The notes under the pieces are model-generated. The model did not search any database, had not been told where the DNA came from, and saw only the letters and a list, made by a program, of their open reading frames with translations. Made by a program: the position numbers and the translations under genes. From Paraburkholderia caribensis (GTDB lineage: Bacteria > Pseudomonadota > Gammaproteobacteria > Burkholderiales > Burkholderiaceae), in contig NZ_CP026104.1 of assembly GCF_002902945.1 (NCBI RefSeq), forward strand, positions 248,001 to 312,000: a stretch of 64,000 bases of DNA, read 5' to 3'. Below, one piece after another: positions 34,087 through 43,074 of this stretch. Each line of letters opens with the position of its first letter. Position 1 is the first letter of the stretch.

Positions 34087-35171
34087 GAGTCGCTATTTGC
34101 GGTGGTGGCAGCGTCGCGATCACTGCAGCGGCCGTTCTGGCGGCACGTCCCGACTTCGATGTCACCGTGTTGACGCGCCAATCGGCGAACTGGGCGGATG
34201 TCTTAACCATTCATTTCGGCGACGATCTCCGTCTCATCGGCAAGGTCCGGGTGACGAACGATCCCACTTGCGCTGTCGAAACAAGCGAATGGGTTCTGCT
34301 CGCAGTACCCGCCTATGCGCGTGGCGACATTCTTGAAAAGATACGCCCTCATCTCGCTACGGGCGCATGGGTAGGGTGCATTGGTTCCGCTATCGGATTC
34401 GATTGGCTGGCGTCACGCATGCTCCCTCGTGACGCACGCTATTTTGCACTAAGGCGCACACCATGGATTGCACGCACGGTCGAACGCGGAAGCCTCGTTC
34501 ACGTCACCGCAGTGCGTCCCCACGTCGATGTCGCCGCACATCCATCATCGGAACTTACCGCGCTGGCGCCTGCACTCTCGGATGCATTCGGAATCGACTT
34601 TCGCCAGGGAAAAAATTTTCTTGCGTTGACCCTCGGCTTCGACAACGCAACTTTGCATCCACCGCGACTTTACACATTGTTTTCCACTGCCGACTCGGTC
34701 ACCGCTTCCGACCGATTCTATGGATCGTGGGATGATGCCGCTAGCGATTGTCTTCTCAGCCTCGACGATGAACTATCCCGCATTCGGACTGCCTTCGACA
34801 TTTCAAACGATATCAGCGCTCGGACTCACTTCAGTGTCAAGTCTTCTGCGGAACTCACGGCATTAGTCCGCTCGATGTCGGCCTTGGAACACATCACCGT
34901 TCCAGCCCTTGCAAGCGGCTATCCAGATCTCGAATCCCGTTTTTTTCAGGAGGATTTTCGATTCGGTCTCGCTATTCATGGGGAAATCGGCCGACTAGCC
35001 GGTGTGAACACACCTACGTTGAACAAGATCATCAGTTGGGCTGAGTCGCTGCTGGGCATATCATTGAGCTATGGAAGATCGCATTCCTTCGATCCTCGTT
35101 CCCATCCGCCGTTTCCGCAATCATTCGGACTCTGCAGTGCCGATGCGCTGAGAGCGAGTACGACATGCTAA
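34083..35171 (+). CDS. Opine dehydrogenase-family protein 1
   Basis: 362 residues. N-terminal Rossmann fold, MRVAICGGGSVAITAAAVLA, binds NAD(P)H, followed by TSEWVLLAVPAYARGDIL. The C-terminal helical octopine-dehydrogenase domain has the catalytic His192 in DNATLHPPRLY and the closing motif FRFGLAIHGEIGRLAGVNTP. Opine dehydrogenases reductively join the amino group of an amino acid to an alpha-keto acid. Bacterial relatives make metallophores (staphylopine, pseudopaline), but no nicotianamine-synthase-like gene is present here, so the product need not be a metallophore. The start overlaps the HDO stop by 4 nt, and the stop lies inside the start of the next gene. Confidence 0.87.
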   Translation: MRVAICGGGSVAITAAAVLAARPDFDVTVLTRQSANWADVLTIHFGDDLRLIGKVRVTNDPTCAVETSEWVLLAVPAYARGDILEKIRPHLATGAWVGCIGSAIGFDWLASRMLPRDARYFALRRTPWIARTVERGSLVHVTAVRPHVDVAAHPSSELTALAPALSDAFGIDFRQGKNFLALTLGFDNATLHPPRLYTLFSTADSVTASDRFYGSWDDAASDCLLSLDDELSRIRTAFDISNDISARTHFSVKSSAELTALVRSMSALEHITVPALASGYPDLESRFFQEDFRFGLAIHGEIGRLAGVNTPTLNKIISWAESLLGISLSYGRSHSFDPRSHPPFPQSFGLCSADALRASTTC

Positions 35172-36052
35172 GCTTCCCGCCGCCTTCCGCGCTGACACCC
35201 GCACAATCGGCACTTCTGCCTACACGCGCCGATTGCGAGTCATATGCACGAAACGGATGGTACGTAAGTCGAACTATCTTACCATCGGCTCTGCTCGACG
35301 CCGCCGAAAGCGATATAACGCGATATCGACAAGGCGAACGCGACTCGTTCATTGCCGAGCAGGCGACTTTGTGTGATTGGCACGAAGGCCTATCCTTGGC
35401 TATTCGTATCAACGGCTACCTGTCATTGCAGATGCGCGCGATACGCGATGTGGTCGGCTACCCGTTGCTTGCCGCCGTGGCAGGATCGTTAGCAAGTACC
35501 ACCGAAATCCGTCTGTTTCACGATCGGCTGATAGAGAAACGTGGAGGACTCGCGCCCCAAGCCACCGCGACGGGTTGGCACACCGATACAGCTTACTGGG
35601 GAAACGCTAGCTCTACGGAGCTTCTCACAGCGTGGATCCCCCTTGCAGACTGCGGTCTTGCCGAAGGTACTTTGGCAGTTGTGGACGGCAGCCATCGCTG
35701 GCCGACGATCTCGTTGCAAAGACGCTTTCTGACACCCGATGGTGAGGGGCGAGTACCACTCGAACTAGTCCCGCCAGGCGTCAACCCTCACGTCCGCGTG
35801 CTGCCCGTCGCACGAGGCCAAGTAATCTTTCATCACAGCCGAGTCCTACATCGAAGCGTGCCAAACCTAGGGGCAAAGGCTCGGAAGGCGCTTGCTGTAC
35901 ATCTGCAGGATCGTACCAATCGCTATCGGCAATGGATGCAGGACAACGGCAGGCGCGCTGCGCATTCGAATGAACTGTTATGCAGGTCAACGCCGCACGG
36001 CGAGCCAGATTTTTGCGATCCAGCTGTGTTTCCGATTCTCTGGCGCGCATGA
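35165..36052 (+). CDS. PhyH-type Fe(II)/2-oxoglutarate dioxygenase
   Basis: 295 residues. ATG at 35165 overlaps the opine dehydrogenase stop by 7 nt. The double-stranded beta-helix motifs are intact: iron ligands His139 and Asp141 in GWHTDTAYW and His229 in RVLHRSVPN, with Arg240 as the likely 2-oxoglutarate ligand (GAKARKALAVHLQDR). PhyH-type enzymes hydroxylate, desaturate or halogenate small molecules, and several act on free amino acids or carrier-bound ones. It is the last gene of the plus-strand operon. Hydroxylation of the opine or of its amino acid precursor is the most likely job; substrate not predictable. Confidence 0.87.
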   Translation: MLSFPPPSALTPAQSALLPTRADCESYARNGWYVSRTILPSALLDAAESDITRYRQGERDSFIAEQATLCDWHEGLSLAIRINGYLSLQMRAIRDVVGYPLLAAVAGSLASTTEIRLFHDRLIEKRGGLAPQATATGWHTDTAYWGNASSTELLTAWIPLADCGLAEGTLAVVDGSHRWPTISLQRRFLTPDGEGRVPLELVPPGVNPHVRVLPVARGQVIFHHSRVLHRSVPNLGAKARKALAVHLQDRTNRYRQWMQDNGRRAAHSNELLCRSTPHGEPDFCDPAVFPILWRA

Positions 36053-36093
36053 ATCCACTTAAAGTTGCGCTGCGCTTCACAAGGCTCGAATCT

Positions 36094-37248
36094 TCACCTT
36101 AGGACTTCGACGAGGTCCTTTGCATCGCGCACTCCGAGCCGTTGCGGGACCGGCAAACTTAGGGCATCGACCGCGATGTTTCCGCCGGCGTCAAGCCAAG
36201 TCTTCTTCATCCAGCTTTGTGCCCAAGAGATCACCTCGTCGAGCATGGGTGTCGAAACCTTTACTATTTCGGCGAGTGCACGCTGAATGACGATACCGTA
36301 GGGAATATCCTCAGTAAAGTAGTAAGTGTGCAGATCGGGGGTCCACCCACCATCGACTTCTCGCATCGGAACGGGTCGGTCACGTAGTGCTGCGATGCGC
36401 CTGATTGTTTCCGTTACTTCACTTGATGTTTTCACACCGTAGTGCTCAAGCAGCGTCTGCCTGTCTGACAGGTCCGTTGGACAACTTGCGGCTATCGCCT
36501 GAAGGTCCGATTCGCATGCTAGATACACCCTAGAGGCAGGTTCATCCCACTCCTCATAGAATTGAGGACGATGCCTCCAGACTAAGTCGGATGTCTCGCG
36601 AGTCCACAGCGAATACAAGCGGGACGGATGAAAAATCGGATTGGAGTTGCTCAAGCAGACGTCAAGGAAGTGGTTGAGCGGCTTCGTTGGAATGTTGAGC
36701 ATGGCTTGTAGCAATATCGCAGCTTTCGGTGCTTCGGCGCTTGGGACAGTAGCCACGAACAATTGCGGACGGATGCCGGACACCCAAACCACTTCGCCAT
36801 AGGAAACGACTTTGCGGACATACGGTACGCGCTGCAAACCCAACACGCGCTGATCAGGTCCCAAGACAAGGCGCGCGGTCCAAATAAGACCGCCGAAGCC
36901 GGGAACGCCCGCAAGCCACGTCCCGCTATCGAGAAAAGGCGCGATTCGCCTAAGCGTAGATTCCCGCGCCATATGGGGAATTGCGAGAATGACCATTTCG
37001 GCGTCGGTCACTACATCCGCAGGATCGTCGGACACTCGGTACAGTTTCCCGAGCAGTTCAGCCTTGTTGAGATAGATCAGCCGGACGACGCGGGACCAGC
37101 GAGCAGGCTGACGTGTCAGTACCCGCACTTGGACCCAAGACTGGGACCCCAGAACCGCAGCCAATGAATGAGCGAGGCTTCCCCCTCCGCATATGCAGAC
37201 CCTAAATTGCTCAGCATGTGAGCGATTGGGATGAAAGTCTAACCCCAT
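36094..37248 (-). CDS. Opine dehydrogenase-family protein 2
   Basis: 384 residues. Rossmann motif FRVCICGGGSLAHSLAAVLG at about 15-34, LIYLNKAELLGKLYRVSDDP, and AEMVILAIPHMARESTL. The octopine-dehydrogenase domain has SNSNPIFHPSRLYSLW with catalytic His207 and a C-terminal IPYGIVIQRALAEIVKVSTP. It is clearly the same family as the protein of 34083-35171 but strongly diverged, so the pair probably handles two different imines or successive steps instead of being a recent duplication. Encoded 5 nt after the methyltransferase gene on the minus strand, converging on the plus-strand operon across 41 bp. Confidence 0.87.
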   Translation of the reverse strand: MGLDFHPNRSHAEQFRVCICGGGSLAHSLAAVLGSQSWVQVRVLTRQPARWSRVVRLIYLNKAELLGKLYRVSDDPADVVTDAEMVILAIPHMARESTLRRIAPFLDSGTWLAGVPGFGGLIWTARLVLGPDQRVLGLQRVPYVRKVVSYGEVVWVSGIRPQLFVATVPSAEAPKAAILLQAMLNIPTKPLNHFLDVCLSNSNPIFHPSRLYSLWTRETSDLVWRHRPQFYEEWDEPASRVYLACESDLQAIAASCPTDLSDRQTLLEHYGVKTSSEVTETIRRIAALRDRPVPMREVDGGWTPDLHTYYFTEDIPYGIVIQRALAEIVKVSTPMLDEVISWAQSWMKKTWLDAGGNIAVDALSLPVPQRLGVRDAKDLVEVLR

Positions 37249-37253
37249 GTGTA

Positions 37254-37994
37254 TCAGTCGCGATGTGCTATCCAGAGTGACCGGTCGAAGCCTCTAACAT
37301 CTATCTGACGACAATTCAGTCCACACGTTGTCAACGCCCGCTCTATTTCGCGATGTTCAAAGAGCCGTAGAACATGCCGGTCCAGGTAATGCGTCACCCC
37401 AGTCTCCGGCTTCGCGACGAGCCAATGAAAGTCGAGAATGGAATCCCTGTCGTGCCGCCTCAACACAGCTTGCCTACATAACTTTATCTCTTCGCCTTCA
37501 AAGTAATCCATCCACATCATGCCCTCGACGACCTGATCGGGTTCAAGCCACGGTCGGATCACTAACAATCCGCCTCGATTGAGCGCACACGCACAACTTG
37601 AGAATGCATCACGCAGTTCGTCATATGAACGTAAATAGGCGACACTCGAACACAAGCAAAGAATCGCGCTCACCGGGCTCGTACATTTAAAGCTCTTTAT
37701 GTCGGCTTCGAACAACGACATGCCCGTTAGCTTGCGACGCGCTTGCCGGAGCATTTCTTCGCTCAGGTCGAATCCGCTGACAGTGTAATGCCGTTGCAAT
37801 TCGATAAGATAGTTCCCCGTTCCACAGGCTGCCTCCAATATCTTCGATCCATCAGGGACACCGTTCTCTGACAGCACGTCGTGTATCGCAGAGGCTTGGC
37901 TACGATAATCGTGGCGCGCATGAATGAGGTCATAATATTGAGCAAGTTCGCCATATAGCAGCGGTCTGCTCTTCGAATCACTATGGAGATTCAT
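37254..37994 (-). CDS. SAM-dependent class I methyltransferase
   Basis: 246 residues from the ATG at 37994 (MNLHSDSKSRP). The reading frame stays open upstream to 38072 but that part shows no domain and no start with a ribosome site. SAM-binding motif I is ILEAACGTGNYLIEL; the acidic loop after strand 2 is VSGFDLSEEML, and motif post-II FEADIKSF, as in small-molecule N- or O-methyltransferases of the Methyltransf_11/25 type. DYFEGEEIKLCRQAVL and HYLDRHVLRLFEHREI belong to the substrate-binding part. In an operon with opine dehydrogenase 2, it probably methylates the opine or an intermediate. Confidence 0.85.
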   Translation of the reverse strand: MNLHSDSKSRPLLYGELAQYYDLIHARHDYRSQASAIHDVLSENGVPDGSKILEAACGTGNYLIELQRHYTVSGFDLSEEMLRQARRKLTGMSLFEADIKSFKCTSPVSAILCLCSSVAYLRSYDELRDAFSSCACALNRGGLLVIRPWLEPDQVVEGMMWMDYFEGEEIKLCRQAVLRRHDRDSILDFHWLVAKPETGVTHYLDRHVLRLFEHREIERALTTCGLNCRQIDVRGFDRSLWIAHRD

Positions 37995-38316
37995 GATTGC
38001 AATGGTGCATTCTACAAAGTGTGCAACAGTTTGTTGCCATCCCGGCTGCGAAACCCCGCGAACGCGTCCCAACCGACACCCTCCTTGTATAGATCACTAT
38101 CGCCTACGGTAACGTCGTTCAATACTCTGCTAGCACAGACAGCTTCGCCAGGATCACGAAATCCAACGTATCACAGATGAATACATGCGCTTTCTGCTAT
38201 GAGGTCAACCTGCAAACCTACAGTCAATGGATTTTTCGATGACCGCTCTAACAGGCTTGTGCCTATGTAAAGTGCTTTTTGAACCCGAATATGTGATATG
38301 GCGCACACCCAAACAC

Positions 38317-38332
38317 GAACAGTCGAGTGTTC
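38317..38332. promoter_or_regulatory. GAACA-N6-TGTTC palindrome, second copy
   Basis: GAACA (38317-38321), six bases, TGTTC (38328-38332), followed by GGAAT. The copy at 32878-32893 shares the palindrome, most of the centre (GTnnAG) and the GGAAT. This one lies about 320 bp before the methyltransferase start in a 494-bp stretch (37995-38488) with no gene, while the other lies about 250 bp before the 64-residue gene. Shared control of both operons by one dimeric regulator is inferred. Confidence 0.5.
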
Positions 38333-38488
38333 GGAATGTGTTCTGGATTACGACAGTGACAGCTTTCCACGTGTAGAAGCGGTAGGGATGGCGCGTAGCC
38401 TCTCCCCAGCAAAATTCGCCGGATACCAAGGACACGTGGGTCGCATTGGGCACGCGTGCGAACTGCTACCGAACACCGAGCATCGGTA

Positions 38489-39619
38489 TCAGCCGAGATC
38501 TTCTTCATTATCTGCCGCAGTGCAGCCTGCAAAATCTTGACGAAGGTTCCAGAAATCTGCTCCTGGCCAGCGGCGCTCAATATGGTAGAACTGTTCACGA
38601 AGTTTCCCATGGTGTTCAGCGGCGTCCTCAAGAATTCGCGCATACGTGGACAGATCATAAGCGTTGTTGGCCACCCGCGAAGCGATTGCCATTCCGCCGT
38701 GCGATCCCGAAAGCATCGCAAAGGTGACACCGGAGGACGACAACGGATCGAGGCTAAGCGCCGCGTCTCCGACGGCCACCCAAGCATCTCCCGTGACCTG
38801 ATCAAGTTTGCCGACGGAAGCATTGCGTAGAGTCGGATTGCCTGCCTGCCGGAGATGGAAGCAGCCCAGCCACCGGGAAATTTCCTTCGAGGCTCGTAAA
38901 GCACGATTGTGAACATTCTGCTGGGCCACCAAGGCAGGATCACATATGAGCCACACGACAGCCCGCCGCAGTTGGACTGGGACGGCAAAAAGCCAGCCCC
39001 ACTCGATTGCTTCGACAATTGCCGTCATTGGAAGGGCCTCGCTTTTCGACGGTGCATCGAAGCAAAATCCGAGTGCGACTTGCCTGGTTTGGGTTATTCG
39101 CCGGGCTCCCAACCGCCTAGCCACATGCGCTGCAATTCCTGTGGCGTCGACTAGAGCCCTCGCCTTGAGTTGCGCACCGCCCTGCCGCCCGCGAAGCGTG
39201 ACGATGTGCTCCGCGCCATCGAGCCGGACATTCTGTATCCGCCCTTCGACGACAACGCCGCCCTCATCGTGGAACAGCGTCTCCAACCGTCGATCGAATC
39301 GCGCGCGATCGAGAATCACGCTTTTGCCATAGGGGTGGAACATGCTGCTGTGCTCTCGCGCCGCGCTAGACCCCCACGCTGACCGCACGCCGTCCAGAGA
39401 CAGATGATGCGCGCTATGCAGTTCATCCCCAATCCCCAGCTTCGAAAGCAACGGCAGGCACGAGGCAGATAGAGTCTCGCCACAACGGGGCATCGCATCA
39501 GCTACGCCAGCGATAGCGACTGATAATCCGGCCCTGCGCGACGTGATGCCCGCAGCGAGCCCAGCCGGTCCACGGCCGACGATCAGAACATCCCACACAT
39601 CGGCGTCAGTGCGCCACAC
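38489..39619 (-). CDS. LodB-like flavoprotein for quinone cofactor formation
   Basis: 376 residues from a GTG at 39619, chosen for AGGGG a few nt upstream and a 14-nt overlap with the LodA-like gene; an ATG at 39670 in the same frame is possible. FAD-binding GRGPAGLAAGITSRRAG at the N-terminus, DATGIAAHVARRLGA in the middle and GDAALSLDPLSSSGVTFAM as the second FAD motif place it with tryptophan-halogenase-like monooxygenases. In Marinomonas LodB is required to form the cysteine tryptophylquinone of LodA, and QhpG does a similar job for another quinoprotein. Location directly behind the LodA-like gene supports this role. Confidence 0.87.
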   Translation of the reverse strand: MWRTDADVWDVLIVGRGPAGLAAGITSRRAGLSVAIAGVADAMPRCGETLSASCLPLLSKLGIGDELHSAHHLSLDGVRSAWGSSAAREHSSMFHPYGKSVILDRARFDRRLETLFHDEGGVVVEGRIQNVRLDGAEHIVTLRGRQGGAQLKARALVDATGIAAHVARRLGARRITQTRQVALGFCFDAPSKSEALPMTAIVEAIEWGWLFAVPVQLRRAVVWLICDPALVAQQNVHNRALRASKEISRWLGCFHLRQAGNPTLRNASVGKLDQVTGDAWVAVGDAALSLDPLSSSGVTFAMLSGSHGGMAIASRVANNAYDLSTYARILEDAAEHHGKLREQFYHIERRWPGADFWNLRQDFAGCTAADNEEDLG

Positions 39620-42600
39620 CGTTGCCCCTGAGACGAGCCCGCGGATAGACCTCTGGGTTCGAGTGGACATCGGCCGTGATTCGTCTGCCACGGTCAGTGT
39701 TGAGTTGCGGTAACGGACAACCTGCCGTGATCCACTCGATGGTGAGCTGGCGATGCGTTACGCCACCCGAATGCGGAGCAACCTCGTCGAACGCTTGACC
39801 CATTGCGCCATTCGGCGCAAGAAGACTGGTGACAAATGGGCTTGCCGACGGATCTCCCTTGGTGATGAGCTCATTGACGGGGTCTGAAATCGCCTTCATG
39901 AGTTCTATGACCGCCGCCGGTCCATCGTCGTGGACGTGTTCAAACCACTCAGCAACCGTCCACGTTACGCGGTGCCCGCTCACATCGCTGCCTGTTACTG
40001 TCTGGGTTTTATGAGAAGGGGCGTTGACCTGGCGAGACTGCAGAGTTTCAATGGTCTCCGCCATCAGAACCTGAACTGGCACTCTCGTTCGGGGAGGCGT
40101 CGACTTTTCGGGCAGGGGGCAACCCTCCTGAGTCCAGAGACGCCATGTAGCCAATTCGTCATCGGTGAACACCTTGAACATGGGGCCTTCGAAGGAAGTC
40201 CGCCGGAAGAACGAACTCTGCTCCGGATGCCCCGGAACGAAAAATCCGCCGTCAACCAACGCCTTCATGAAGTCCGACGGCTGCTCAAACCAGTCGTTGA
40301 TGTAATTGTCACCCAATTTGCGCGATACATGATTTTGTGAAACGTAGGGCTTTTTCTGAACGATGATGTCGTAGATCTTGTCTGCGGTCGACTTCGGTGC
40401 CTTGAGTTGCGCCGTCATGTCGCGACCCAGATTGCCAGTCATGTCAAATGCAATATAACCCGTCCAGATCCGTTTCCACGCCTCCTGCATTGCAACTGGA
40501 CCGCCAAGCTGAAGAACCTTGTCCAGGTACATTTTCACCGCTTGCCTGGCTTTTGCGCCGTGCCCGGACGCCGCATTGTCAATACCGACATGAAGCACAT
40601 AGAAATGTGGATCGATTCCGAAGTAGCGCAACCTCTTGATCCCTGGTTTGAGACTGACTACCGTCCACTCGAGCTGGAGAGTGAAGCCAAGCAGTTCGGG
40701 ATAATACAGGCGCGGGAACTGTGCAAGCGCAAGCTCCATGAGAGGTACTGTAAATGCCGAGTCGAGAAAACGCGGATCCTGCGAATATTCGAGCGACCGT
40801 GGATCTGGAAGGTAAATGCCTTCCTGACGCATTAGGTCGGTATAGAGATTGCAATGGCTGTGCGCCACGTTACCGTTGCCGACTTCATCGCTCCAGATTT
40901 CGAATAGGCACGCATCTACCTCATCGAGTGGACCGGGCGGAGTGATCGAGTGAATCCACGCCCCGTCGTTCTGGTTGAACGGAGCCATTTGCAGGATCCT
41001 GTATCGGACATCTTCTCGTGTCCGGTACACCTCATCCGTTGCCGGATCATAGGCATCATTTGCCTCCACCAGCTCAGTATAGATCTCGTTGAGCCTTGCC
41101 TCGAAGGCTTCCTCGGAATACTCGAAAAACCTGGACGTGTCGGGGAAGTCCGGAGAATCTTGCATCCTCCATGCACGGTCCAGAAACTCTTGCGCGATCT
41201 CTTGAGCCTTCGGCAAGAAATCAGGGTACCTGTCAATGTTCGAGAGGTAGTAATAGAAGGCCCGGTAGTCCATCCCCAGGTATGGCGCGCGCTCGGTTTC
41301 AACGAATACGCGTTCGTGTGTCGAGGTCGGAGTTGGCCTACTCACGACGAAGCCAAGGCCGCTCCAAAGCTCGACCATTCCCGCGTCACCTTCGTAGCCA
41401 GGTGCCGCAGCGGCCGGGTAGTCGACAAGGCCACGCTCCCACCGCTCTCGAATCGATAGCCGATCGGCCATCAGTTCTTGCGGGTCCATGGACCAATCGC
41501 CCTTTTCAGGATGAAGACTCGCATGATCAGGGCGCGGCGCATCGCGAATGACGCGGTTGAATTCAGCTTCCGTAACAACGTCGTCGGGTCGCGCGATTGG
41601 CCACCAGGCTGTATTGCACTCGTAAAAATCAGCCTGCCAGGGGCATGCCATGTAGCAGGTAATGCCACCAGCCGCAATGTCCGAGCGTAAGCGAAACGGC
41701 TCGCCGTACATCGTCTTGTCCTCCGCGATGTAGGTCATCTCGATGCCTGGGTAGAAGGCGCCTCCGACGCAGGGCTCTAGTGCTGCCCGCGTGAGCGCAG
41801 CTGGCCGGTCCGGAAGGTTCATCTCTTTCAAGGCCGGTGCGAGTGGCGGTCCTTGCCAGTCAGCCAGGAAGTCGCCCGTCGCCCACGCCTTGAGTATCGC
41901 GTACTGCGATGGTCGCAAGCGCAACCACTGCGTTGGGTCACCATCAGTGGGCCCATTGTTGTCACCCGCGAGTCCGGGCATAAACCGAAAGTTTGCCTGA
42001 TCTTTTGCAGCTTGGCTCTCGAGCGGAAGATTGGGGTCACGAACACGTTGGAAGATGGACTGTCGAAGCGCCTCGGAGGCTGCGGTATTAGTCGACAAGG
42101 TTGCAAGACTCTCGGTGCTGAAAAAATCTCCGCCTTTGCCCGGGCCGTGTCCGCGATTGGCGAGGCCGTTCACCCACGGGTAGCCGCTCAGGCGCTTGAG
42201 GATCGGGTAGACGTGATCGGTGAACGAAACCTTCACGGGAACCGCAGCCGCCTCATACCACGCGTATTCCATCACGTCGTATAGTGTGACGATGTTCTCC
42301 AATTCAGGCGTGTACTTCGGGGGAACGCAGAGCACGCGCGCCGGCTCGGCTATGAGCTCACGTCCGTCAGGAAATCGCACTCTCGCCGACACGGGGCCAT
42401 CAGACGTGTCGTCGTGCCAGCCTGTATTGTTTGCGTAGTTCTTGATGAATTTTCCTTCCGGAACCGAGGCGGAGTGGCCGAAGCCTCCGAGAACGACTAA
42501 GCGACCGTCCTCGTCCGTAAGCAATTCACCAAGTGGGACTCGATCTCCGCAAAACTGGCCGGAATCAAAGCAATAGGCAGGGCCTCGCACACTTCGCCCG

Positions 42601-43016
42601 GTAATCGAGCGAGGGCCGGGCTTGATTTCCAGTGACGCACGATCCTTGACATGCTGGTTGCGCGGCAGATCGCGGCGGCCGAAGCGGCCATGAAACTCGA
42701 AGAAGGACGCTTTTGTGTTTGCGAGTTCGACGGTCCACTCGATTTTGGCCTGATCCGCGGTCAGTTCGGCAACTACAGAGCCCTGTTCATCGAGGCCGAA
42801 GATGCGAAATCGAGCACCTTGGCGCTTGATTCTGCCTTGCTTATCCTTGAAACCACCTGCCGGCTTCGGTGCATGGCCAACTGCTTCCGGGCCAAGGAAA
42901 TATTCTTCAGAGCTGTTGCCCAGTCTCGCGATACCGATAGACGGTGCGATGATAACCTTGCAGACTTGCGATATTGTGTCCATGCTCTTTCCTTGATTTT
43001 TCTTGGTCTTGGGCAT
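39606..43016 (-). CDS. LodA/GoxA-like cysteine tryptophylquinone amino-acid oxidase
   Basis: 1136 residues from the ATG at 43016 (GGAAGGA upstream); the ATG at 42983, MDTISQVCKV, also has a good site. Family marks: IIAPSIGIARLGNS at the N-terminus, EPCVGGAFYPGIEMTYI with Cys416, and CPWQADFYECNTAWWPIARPDD with Trp471/Trp472. In LodA a Cys and a Trp in these places crosslink to the quinone. Such enzymes deaminate lysine or glycine oxidatively and release hydrogen peroxide, which gives LodA its antibacterial action. No signal peptide is visible. The gene lies between an S53 peptidase gene and a LodB-like gene on the same strand. Substrate cannot be read from sequence. Confidence 0.9.
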   Translation of the reverse strand: MPKTKKNQGKSMDTISQVCKVIIAPSIGIARLGNSSEEYFLGPEAVGHAPKPAGGFKDKQGRIKRQGARFRIFGLDEQGSVVAELTADQAKIEWTVELANTKASFFEFHGRFGRRDLPRNQHVKDRASLEIKPGPRSITGRSVRGPAYCFDSGQFCGDRVPLGELLTDEDGRLVVLGGFGHSASVPEGKFIKNYANNTGWHDDTSDGPVSARVRFPDGRELIAEPARVLCVPPKYTPELENIVTLYDVMEYAWYEAAAVPVKVSFTDHVYPILKRLSGYPWVNGLANRGHGPGKGGDFFSTESLATLSTNTAASEALRQSIFQRVRDPNLPLESQAAKDQANFRFMPGLAGDNNGPTDGDPTQWLRLRPSQYAILKAWATGDFLADWQGPPLAPALKEMNLPDRPAALTRAALEPCVGGAFYPGIEMTYIAEDKTMYGEPFRLRSDIAAGGITCYMACPWQADFYECNTAWWPIARPDDVVTEAEFNRVIRDAPRPDHASLHPEKGDWSMDPQELMADRLSIRERWERGLVDYPAAAAPGYEGDAGMVELWSGLGFVVSRPTPTSTHERVFVETERAPYLGMDYRAFYYYLSNIDRYPDFLPKAQEIAQEFLDRAWRMQDSPDFPDTSRFFEYSEEAFEARLNEIYTELVEANDAYDPATDEVYRTREDVRYRILQMAPFNQNDGAWIHSITPPGPLDEVDACLFEIWSDEVGNGNVAHSHCNLYTDLMRQEGIYLPDPRSLEYSQDPRFLDSAFTVPLMELALAQFPRLYYPELLGFTLQLEWTVVSLKPGIKRLRYFGIDPHFYVLHVGIDNAASGHGAKARQAVKMYLDKVLQLGGPVAMQEAWKRIWTGYIAFDMTGNLGRDMTAQLKAPKSTADKIYDIIVQKKPYVSQNHVSRKLGDNYINDWFEQPSDFMKALVDGGFFVPGHPEQSSFFRRTSFEGPMFKVFTDDELATWRLWTQEGCPLPEKSTPPRTRVPVQVLMAETIETLQSRQVNAPSHKTQTVTGSDVSGHRVTWTVAEWFEHVHDDGPAAVIELMKAISDPVNELITKGDPSASPFVTSLLAPNGAMGQAFDEVAPHSGGVTHRQLTIEWITAGCPLPQLNTDRGRRITADVHSNPEVYPRARLRGNGVAH

Positions 43017-43074
43017 GCAATAGTCCTTCCGCCGCGATCCGCCGGCGTAGCGTAACGTCGAAAGTTCGCCGCGC

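Noticed and set aside
34083..37994. Reading the opine cluster as a staphylopine-type metallophore locus
   Set aside because: No nicotianamine-synthase-like, histidine racemase, metal transporter or TonB receptor gene is present in the window.
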